Shown here one piece after another: positions 58,596 to 64,000 of a stretch of 64,000 nt of DNA (position 1 is its first letter; each line of letters opens with the position of its first letter). The notes under the pieces are model-generated. The model searched no databases. It worked only from the letters and a program-made list of their open reading frames with translations, and was not told where the DNA came from. Position numbers and translations under genes: made by a program. This DNA is from Citricoccus sp. SGAir0253 (lineage in GTDB: Bacteria; Actinomycetota; Actinomycetes; Actinomycetales; Micrococcaceae): assembly GCF_005877055.1 (NCBI RefSeq), contig NZ_CP039424.1, positions 496,001-560,000 of the forward strand, in the 5' to 3' direction.

Positions 58596-59891
58596 ATGAC
58601 CGAGACCACCGCCCGCACCGACGCCCCGGCCCCCGCCGGTGAGGCCTCCCCCGCCGCCGGACTGCCCGGCGCCACCGAGCCCGGGTACGACGTGACCACC
58701 CCGCTGGACATCGACTACTACGAGGCCTTCGCGGACCTCCCCGCCGCGGACCGCGCGGTGTGGGAACGCGCCCGGGCCGCGGCCACCGCCGTGCAGGCCG
58801 AGTTCGTGGCGGCGTGGGACCGCCACGAGTACCCCGTGGCGGCCGCCGCGGGCCTGGGGCGCCACGGGCTGTTCAACGACGGGCTCGACCACCCGGAGCT
58901 GGAGCGGTTCTCCCCGCTGGCCACGGGGCTGGTCAACATGGAGCTCTCCCGCGTGGACGGCTCCCTGGGGACCGTGCTCGCCGTGCAGGGCGGCCTGGCC
59001 CTGCGCACGCTCGTGTACTTCGGCAGCGAGGAGCAGCAGCGCCAGTACGTCGGGCCGCTGGCGCGGGGCGAGGTGCTCGGCGCCTTCGCCCTGACGGAGC
59101 CGGACCACGGCTCGGACTCCGCGGGGCTCGAGACCCGCGCCACCCGGACGGAGCGGGGCTGGGTGCTGCGCGGGGCCAAGAAGTGGATTGGCAACGGGGC
59201 CTCGGGCGGGATCACCTTCGTCTGGGCCCGGGTCGAGGACCCCGGGGCCGGGGGCGGCGGCGCCGGCGACCACGGGGCGGTCCGGTGCTTCCTCGTGCCG
59301 CAGGACACCCGCGGGTACCGGGGCGAGGTCATCGCCGGCAAGGGCGCGCTGCGGGCGATCGACCAGGCCGTCATCACCCTCGACGACGTGGAGCTGCCCG
59401 CCGAGGCGCTGCTGCCCGGGGCCCGCACGTTCAAGGACGCCTCCCGGGTCCTCTACGCCACCCGGGCCGGCGTCGCCTGGTCCGCCCTGGGCCACGCGAC
59501 CGCGTGCTTCGAGTCGGCCCTGGCCTATGCCACCCAGCGCGTGCAGTTCGGCAAGCGGCTGGCCCAGCACCAGCTGGTCCAGGAGCGGCTCACCCGCATG
59601 CTCTCCCAGCTCGTCTCGATGCAGCTGTACTGCGTGGGGCTCGCCGACCTGGAGGCCGCGGGCCGGCTGCGGCCCACCCAGGCCTCGCTCGCGAAGTACC
59701 ACAACACCCGCACGGCCCGGGCGATCGCCGCCGAGGCGCGCGACCTGCTCGGCGGCAACGGCATCCTGCTCGAGCACGGCGTCATCCGCCACCAGGCGGA
59801 CATCGAGGCCATCCACACCTACGAGGGCACCGAGTCCGTGCAGGCGCTGCTCATCGGCCGCGACCTCACCGGCTACGGCGCCTTCGCCTAG
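58596..59891 (+). CDS. Acyl-CoA dehydrogenase, glutaryl-CoA dehydrogenase-like
   Basis: 431 residues. LGAFALTEPDHGSDSAGLET (FAD), KKWIGNGASGGITFVWARV, and the C-terminal ARDLLGGNGILLEHGVIRH, EAIHTYEGTES (catalytic Glu in YEG) and LLIGRDLTGYGAF follow the GcdH/short-branched group closely. It dehydrogenates, and perhaps decarboxylates, a short dicarboxylyl- or branched acyl-CoA. A ~45-residue Ala/Pro N-terminal tail is extra. Probably repressed by the upstream TetR protein through the dyad at 58545. Confidence 0.9.
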   Translation: MTETTARTDAPAPAGEASPAAGLPGATEPGYDVTTPLDIDYYEAFADLPAADRAVWERARAAATAVQAEFVAAWDRHEYPVAAAAGLGRHGLFNDGLDHPELERFSPLATGLVNMELSRVDGSLGTVLAVQGGLALRTLVYFGSEEQQRQYVGPLARGEVLGAFALTEPDHGSDSAGLETRATRTERGWVLRGAKKWIGNGASGGITFVWARVEDPGAGGGGAGDHGAVRCFLVPQDTRGYRGEVIAGKGALRAIDQAVITLDDVELPAEALLPGARTFKDASRVLYATRAGVAWSALGHATACFESALAYATQRVQFGKRLAQHQLVQERLTRMLSQLVSMQLYCVGLADLEAAGRLRPTQASLAKYHNTRTARAIAAEARDLLGGNGILLEHGVIRHQADIEAIHTYEGTESVQALLIGRDLTGYGAFA

Positions 59892-59912
59892 CGAGCCCTC
59901 GGCCGGGTGCGC

Positions 59913-59931
59913 GCGGTCCGCGCCGGACCGC
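59913..59931. terminator. Hairpin between acyl-CoA dehydrogenase and tautomerase
   Basis: GCGGTCCG / CGGACCGC around CGC, between convergent genes. Confidence 0.55.
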
Positions 59932-59970
59932 ACCGGGACGCGTCCGCCGGACCGGGGTCACGCGCGGGCG

Positions 59971-60186
59971 TCAGGGCGCCACCGGGGGCTCCCCGGTCGC
60001 CGCCTGCTCGCTCTTCAGGACCCCGCCGACGCACCAGAGCCCCGGGTCCACCTCCTGGGCCACCACGCGGACCGAGGACAGTGGCGCGTCCAGCGTGCGG
60101 GCCACCGTCTCCGCGACCTGGCGCAGGCACTCCTGGACGGTCTCGCGGTCCCGTCCGGCGACGAGGTTGATGGTGACGATCGGCAT
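59971..60186 (-). CDS. 4-oxalocrotonate tautomerase-family protein
   Basis: 71 residues. The catalytic Pro directly follows the initiator Met (MPIVTINLVAGRD), the hallmark of 4-OT/CHMI enzymes, which use an N-terminal proline as base. Residues VRVVAQEV form the dimer strand. Slightly long for 4-OT (62), with a short C-terminal tail. It may tautomerise 2-hydroxymuconate-type intermediates, but no meta-cleavage genes are near. Start unambiguous because Pro must be residue 2. Confidence 0.88.
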   Translation of the reverse strand: MPIVTINLVAGRDRETVQECLRQVAETVARTLDAPLSSVRVVAQEVDPGLWCVGGVLKSEQAATGEPPVAP

Positions 60187-60364
60187 GGCGGGTCTCCGTT
60201 CTCCGGCGCCGCGGGCGGCGGCGCGCGTGGACTGGTGCGGACGATACCAAGGCCGGGAACGACGAGGAGCGAAGGGCGAGGCGCAAGGGGGCCGACGAGG
60301 TCCGGCGCCCACCGCCCCTTGCCTCCCCACCGACCCCTACCGATGGGTAACATCGCGTGCCACC

Positions 60365-60931
60365 ATGGACCGCATGCACCTGCTCCTGCGCACCCTGCTG
60401 CTGCTCATCACCGCCCGGCGCCGCCCGCGCCTCGGCATCTTCGACGACTCGTCGCTGCCGCTCCGGGCCCTGCCCACGGACATCGACATCGCGATGCACG
60501 TCAACAACGGCATGTACCTCTCCCTCATGGACCTGGGCCGCTTCGACCTCATGGTCCGCTCCGGCGTATGGGACCTGATGCGCCGGCGCAAGTGGACACC
60601 GGTGGTGCAGGCCGAGCAGATCGCCTTCCGGAGGTCCATCACGCTCTGGCAGGACTACGCCTTGGCCACCCGGCTCGTGGGCGTCGACGACAAGGCGGTC
60701 TGGTTCGAGCAGCGCTTCGTCGTGGACGGCGAGGTCTACGTCCGCGGCTACGTGGCCACCCGGCTGGTGGGCCCGGACGGCCCGGTGTCGAACGAGGAGA
60801 TCCTCGCCGCCGTGGAGCAGGAGCTCGGGCACGTCCGGCCGGCGGACCTCGAGCTGCCGGAGTGGCTGCACCAGTGGCGCCTCGACGCCTCCCTGCCCGG
60901 CTCCCGGAAGCCGGCGCCGCACCGCTGGTGA
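60365..60931 (+). CDS. THEM6-like thioesterase (hotdog fold)
   Basis: 188 residues. After a short hydrophobic N-terminus (LLLRTLLLLITARRR) comes a hotdog domain with DIDIAMHVNNGMYLSLMDLGRFDLM, the acyl-ACP-thioesterase/THEM6-type active-site helix (D/N-x-x-x-H-V-N-N). Likely hydrolyses acyl-CoA at the membrane surface. TAACAT at 60348 is a reasonable -10, giving a leader of only ~5 bases before ATG 60365. An in-frame ATG at 60374 would shorten the N-terminus by three residues. Confidence 0.82.
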   Translation: MDRMHLLLRTLLLLITARRRPRLGIFDDSSLPLRALPTDIDIAMHVNNGMYLSLMDLGRFDLMVRSGVWDLMRRRKWTPVVQAEQIAFRRSITLWQDYALATRLVGVDDKAVWFEQRFVVDGEVYVRGYVATRLVGPDGPVSNEEILAAVEQELGHVRPADLELPEWLHQWRLDASLPGSRKPAPHRW

Positions 60932-60984
60932 GGGCCCGACGGCGGCCGGGCGCCGCCGTCGTTCTCCACGGACCCGCGCGGTGG

Positions 60985-60990
60985 CACGAT
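60985..60990 (+). promoter_or_regulatory. -10-like box before the GltB-like gene
   Basis: CACGAT, six bases before ATG 60997; same spacing as the stronger leaderless promoters. Confidence 0.4.
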
Positions 60991-60996
60991 GGCCCC

Positions 60997-63000
60997 ATGA
61001 ACAACCGGCTCCTCCTCATCGGCGGACTGGCGACCCTGCTGCTGGTCCTGGTCGTCGCCTATCTCGTGGGCCTGTGGGCCTGGATCGTGCTCGGCGTGAT
61101 CGTCCTGCTGCTGATCGGCCTGGCCGTCTGGGACATGACGCAGCGCCGGCACTCGATCCTGCGCAACTTCCCGGTGATCGGCCACGCGCGCTACCTCCTG
61201 GAGTCCATCCGGCCGGAGATCCAGCAGTACTTCGTCGAGCGGAACGTGGACGGCAAGCCGTTCAACCGGGACCAGCGCTCGCTCGTCTACTCCCGGGCCA
61301 AGGGCCAGGACGACCACAAGGCCTTCGGCACCGAGCGGGACACCAACCTCATCGGCTACGAGTACCTGCTGCACTCCACCGCGCCGGTGCCCACGCCCGA
61401 GCCGCTGCCCACGGTGCGGATCGGCGGCCCGGACTGCCGGCAGCCGTACGACATCTCGTTGCTGAACATCTCCTCGATGTCCTTCGGCTCGCTGTCCAAG
61501 AACGCCGTGCTGGCCATGAACAAGGGCGCGGGGATGGGCGGGTTCATCCACGAGACCGGCGAGGGCGGGCTGACGCGGTTCCACCGCGGCAACGGCGCGG
61601 ACCTGTTCTGGGAGATCGGCTCCGGGTACTTCGGCTGCCGCACGGAGGACGGGCACTTCGACCCCGAGCGATTCGCCGCCAAGGCGGTGCTGCCGGAGGT
61701 CAAGGGCATCACCATCAAGCTCTCCCAGGGGGCCAAGCCCGGGCTCGGCGGCGTGCTGCCCGCGGCGAAGGTGACCCCGGAGATCGCCGAGGCCCGCGAG
61801 GTCCCGGTGGGCGTGGACTGCATCTCCCCGGCCTCGCACTCGGCGTTCCACACCCCGCGCGAGCTGATGCGGTTCATCGGGCGGCTGCGCGAGCTCTCCG
61901 GCGGCAAGCCGATCGGCATCAAGCTCTGCGTCGGCTCCCGCACGGACGTGCTCGCCATGTGCAAGGCCATGTGGGCCGAGCGGATCGCGCCGGACTACGT
62001 CATCGTGGACGGCTCGGAGGGCGGCACGGGCGCCGCCGCCCTGGAGTACCAGGACAACGTGGGCACCCCGCTGACCGAGGGGCTCATGCTCATGCACAAC
62101 GCCCTCGTGGGCACGGGCCTGCGGCACATGATCAAGATCGGCGCCGCCGGCAAGGTCGTCTCCGGCTCGGACATCGTCAAGCGCCTCATCCAGGGCGCCG
62201 ACTTCACGATGTCCGCCCGGGCCATGATGATGGCCACCGGCTGCATCCAGGCGCAGAAGTGCCACACCAACCACTGCCCCGTCGGCGTGGCCACCCAGGA
62301 CCCGCGGCTCATGCGCGCCCTGGACGTGGACGACAAGGCCAACCGGGTGCACAACTACCACAAGCTCACGGTGCGCGAGGCGGTGCAGATCATGGCCTCG
62401 ATGGGGGTGTCCAACCCCTCCCAGCTCACCACGCGGATGCTGCGGCGGCGGGTGGACCACCTCACCACGCGTTCGTACGCCTCGATCTACCACTGGCTGC
62501 GCGAGGACGAGCTGCTCGAGGACCCGCCGCGCGGCTGGGCCGCGGACTGGGCCGAGGCCGATCCGGACACCTTCGGCGAGCATGCACCGCTGCCCTACGC
62601 CGAGGCCGGCCCGCGCTGGCGCACCGACCTGGCCGTGGACACCTCCGCCCTGCCGGTGCGCGGATTGCGGCCCGCCGAGCCGCCCCGGCAGGCCGAGGAG
62701 GTCGAGGAGGTCGAGGCGGGGGCCGATGCCGGGGCTCCGGCCCGCGAGCGGGTCCCCGTCGGCGCCGGCCCGGGTGGCCGCGGCGGCTGGGGGGACGCTG
62801 GCGGCGACGCCGCCGAGGGCGGTGGCCGCGGTGCCGAGGAGGGCCGGCCCCAGCCGCGCACCGGCGGCAGGGCCCCGGTGCGCGACGCCGCGCCGGCGAC
62901 GAGCGGGAAGGAGCCGAACCGGGGCACCCGCCGCGGGGAGACGGGGTCCACGCCGGTCGTGAGCGACGCCCCCCGCCCGGAGGGCCGCCCCGGCCGCTGA
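60997..63000 (+). CDS. FMN-binding glutamate-synthase-family protein (GltB central domain)
   Basis: 667 residues. Two N-terminal membrane helices (5-45), then the GltB-like FMN barrel (~110-525): MSFGSLSKNAVLAMNKGA, GEGGLTRFHRGNGADLFWEIGSGYFGCR, VDGSEGGTGAAALEY and the [3Fe-4S] cysteines C-x5-C-x4-C in GCIQAQKCHTNHCPVG. It lacks the glutaminase and NADPH domains, so it is not a full glutamate synthase; a membrane-bound dehydrogenase of unknown substrate is more likely. The last ~110 residues are disordered, acidic then Arg/Gly-rich. Confidence 0.9.
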   Translation: MNNRLLLIGGLATLLLVLVVAYLVGLWAWIVLGVIVLLLIGLAVWDMTQRRHSILRNFPVIGHARYLLESIRPEIQQYFVERNVDGKPFNRDQRSLVYSRAKGQDDHKAFGTERDTNLIGYEYLLHSTAPVPTPEPLPTVRIGGPDCRQPYDISLLNISSMSFGSLSKNAVLAMNKGAGMGGFIHETGEGGLTRFHRGNGADLFWEIGSGYFGCRTEDGHFDPERFAAKAVLPEVKGITIKLSQGAKPGLGGVLPAAKVTPEIAEAREVPVGVDCISPASHSAFHTPRELMRFIGRLRELSGGKPIGIKLCVGSRTDVLAMCKAMWAERIAPDYVIVDGSEGGTGAAALEYQDNVGTPLTEGLMLMHNALVGTGLRHMIKIGAAGKVVSGSDIVKRLIQGADFTMSARAMMMATGCIQAQKCHTNHCPVGVATQDPRLMRALDVDDKANRVHNYHKLTVREAVQIMASMGVSNPSQLTTRMLRRRVDHLTTRSYASIYHWLREDELLEDPPRGWAADWAEADPDTFGEHAPLPYAEAGPRWRTDLAVDTSALPVRGLRPAEPPRQAEEVEEVEAGADAGAPARERVPVGAGPGGRGGWGDAGGDAAEGGGRGAEEGRPQPRTGGRAPVRDAAPATSGKEPNRGTRRGETGSTPVVSDAPRPEGRPGR

Positions 63001-63028
63001 GCCAGCCGTGCCGCGATCCGGCCCGGGC

Positions 63029-64000
63029 TCAGCCCCAGGCGGAGCCCGGCGCGGTGTACTGGCCGGTGCGGGCGCCGTCGGGGTCCAGCCGCCAGCCCAC
63101 GCGCTTGGCGATGGCCGCGATGATGACGCTCTCCCGGATCTCCAGCGTGGGCAGTTGGCGGGAGGCGGCCTGCTCCACGGTCATGATGTCCGCGGCCGAG
63201 CGCAGCCACATCATGAACGTGAAGTTCGTCCGCCCCGTGGTGGAGGCGCACAGCCGCAGGGCGCCGAGCGGGGCGAGCGCGGCCGCGGCGGCGTCGTGGT
63301 CGGCGGCGGGCAGCCGCGCGAACCACTGGCAGATCACGGGATAGCCGGCCGCGCGGTGGGAGACCTCGCACCGGAAGGACAGCATGCGGCTGTCCAGCAC
63401 CCTCTGGAGCCGACGCCGCGCCGTGGCCGGGTGCAGCCCGGTCTCCTCCGCGATCCGTGTGGCCGTCATCCGGGCATCGCGGCCCAGTGCCCGCACGATC
63501 GGCCCGAACGAGGGCGGCGGTGCCACGTAGCGGGCGATCGCGTGCCGCGGGCCGGCCGCGGACCGCAGGGCGGCGCGTTGCTCGGGGGAGAGGGCGTCGA
63601 GCTGCCAGTCCCCGCCGCTGCCGTGCAGCCGGGTACAGAACGCGGACTCGTAGCGGGTGAGCCCGGGCACGCGGTCCAGCTGGGGGTACACCGACCGGGT
63701 GAGCTCGGTGGGGCCCGGCGTGATGGCGGTGAGCATCAGGTCGCGGTCCCGGTGACACTCCTCGATGGTGAACACGTCCGGGATGGCGGCGATGGCCTCG
63801 GCCACCGCCCGGCGCCGGCCGGGGGCGCACTGGACGTCGTGGAAGGACAGGGCCATCTGGTCCGGGTGGCCCACCGGATGGGCGGTGAGCCAGGCGCGCC
63901 CGCTGTCCTCGAGGCGGCGCCAGCGGTCCGCCAGGGAGGTGGGGTGCACGCCGAGGACCTCGCCGAGGACCGCCCAGGGCAGCCGGGGCCCGATCTGCAG
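63029..64000 (-). CDS. Lrp/AsnC-family regulator with two tandem domains (5' end missing)
   Basis: 324 residues visible; the frame continues past the right edge, and the apparent ATG/GTG at 63949 is internal (the preceding LQIGPRLPWAVLGEVLGVHP belongs to the first HTH). It reads HTH - AsnC ligand domain - second HTH (IVRALGRDARMTATRIAEETGLHPATARRRL) - second AsnC domain. Double-Lrp proteins are known in actinobacteria. Position next to the GltB-like gene on the opposite strand does not show what it regulates. Confidence 0.85.
   Translation of the reverse strand: MQIGPRLPWAVLGEVLGVHPTSLADRWRRLEDSGRAWLTAHPVGHPDQMALSFHDVQCAPGRRRAVAEAIAAIPDVFTIEECHRDRDLMLTAITPGPTELTRSVYPQLDRVPGLTRYESAFCTRLHGSGGDWQLDALSPEQRAALRSAAGPRHAIARYVAPPPSFGPIVRALGRDARMTATRIAEETGLHPATARRRLQRVLDSRMLSFRCEVSHRAAGYPVICQWFARLPAADHDAAAAALAPLGALRLCASTTGRTNFTFMMWLRSAADIMTVEQAASRQLPTLEIRESVIIAAIAKRVGWRLDPDGARTGQYTAPGSAWG

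Noticed and set aside
1-64000. tRNA/rRNA genes, transposases, integrases, attachment sites
   Set aside because: No intergenic gap shows a tRNA cloverleaf with the T-loop consensus, and no coding region shows DDE, tyrosine- or serine-recombinase motifs.

Overview
The window is very GC-rich, gene-dense, and most codons end in G or C. Gene content points to an aerobic Micrococcales actinobacterium, Micrococcaceae-like (for example Kocuria, Citricoccus, Micrococcus or Arthrobacter relatives). The genus is an inference. Many genes have no Shine-Dalgarno sequence but a NANNNT hexamer 6-7 bases before ATG/GTG, the signature of leaderless actinobacterial mRNAs. I found no rRNA, tRNA, CRISPR array, prophage or insertion sequence. 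The region reads as ordinary chromosome rich in catabolic and regulatory genes.

Layout. 1-4.5 kb: partial condensation-type acyltransferase coupled to an alpha/beta hydrolase, then a MalY-type aminotransferase and an amidohydrolase. 4.5-7.3 kb: a secreted true penicillin G acylase with an elaborate promoter. 7.5-12 kb: an operon of Rieske/DUF2231 protein, GH15 glucosidase/trehalase, glucose dehydrogenase-like MDR and ZIP transporter. 12-16.4 kb: IlvD/Edd sugar-acid dehydratase plus HIBADH-type reductase, with a divergent CynX-like MFS exporter.

16.4-25.6 kb is the most coherent unit. It holds a CYP199-like P450, a PDR-type reductase, an SDR, an aldehyde dehydrogenase, an MFS importer, a metallo-beta-lactamase-fold hydrolase, an IclR regulator and a BASS-type transporter. 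The same 19-bp palindrome lies in all three of its divergent intergenic regions. At two of these the palindrome is centred 41.5 bp from a plausible -10 box, and at the IclR gene it lies just downstream of the -10. This looks like one IclR-controlled aromatic (probably para-substituted benzoate) O-demethylation regulon.

25.7-36.8 kb: FBP zinc-finger protein, an alcohol dehydrogenase preceded by a leaderless micro-ORF, a GNAT gene flanked by two copies of an undescribed intergenic repeat, cold-shock protein, UDG-family glycosylase, PQQ-type sugar dehydrogenase lipoprotein, DoxX, a 50-residue membrane peptide, Hsp20, and a three-gene set in which two beta-lactamase-fold proteins (one with every catalytic motif degraded) surround a membrane-anchored receiver-domain protein. 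36.3-46.8 kb: flavodoxin, SDR/ALDH pair, cyclodeaminase, a second alpha/beta hydrolase, cupin, DUF2945, acyl-CoA dehydrogenase, an ArsR-type regulator overlapping four TGCA-centred operator-like units spaced exactly 14 bp, and an AI-2E-family permease. 46.8-64 kb: SWIM-SNF2 helicase, an agmatine-deiminase homologue lacking its catalytic residues, a secreted SGNH hydrolase, LysR/PutA, TetR/glutaryl-CoA-dehydrogenase-like pair, tautomerase, THEM6-like thioesterase, GltB-like FMN protein and a partial double-domain Lrp regulator.

All functions come from reading motifs and family resemblance by eye. No database search was possible.
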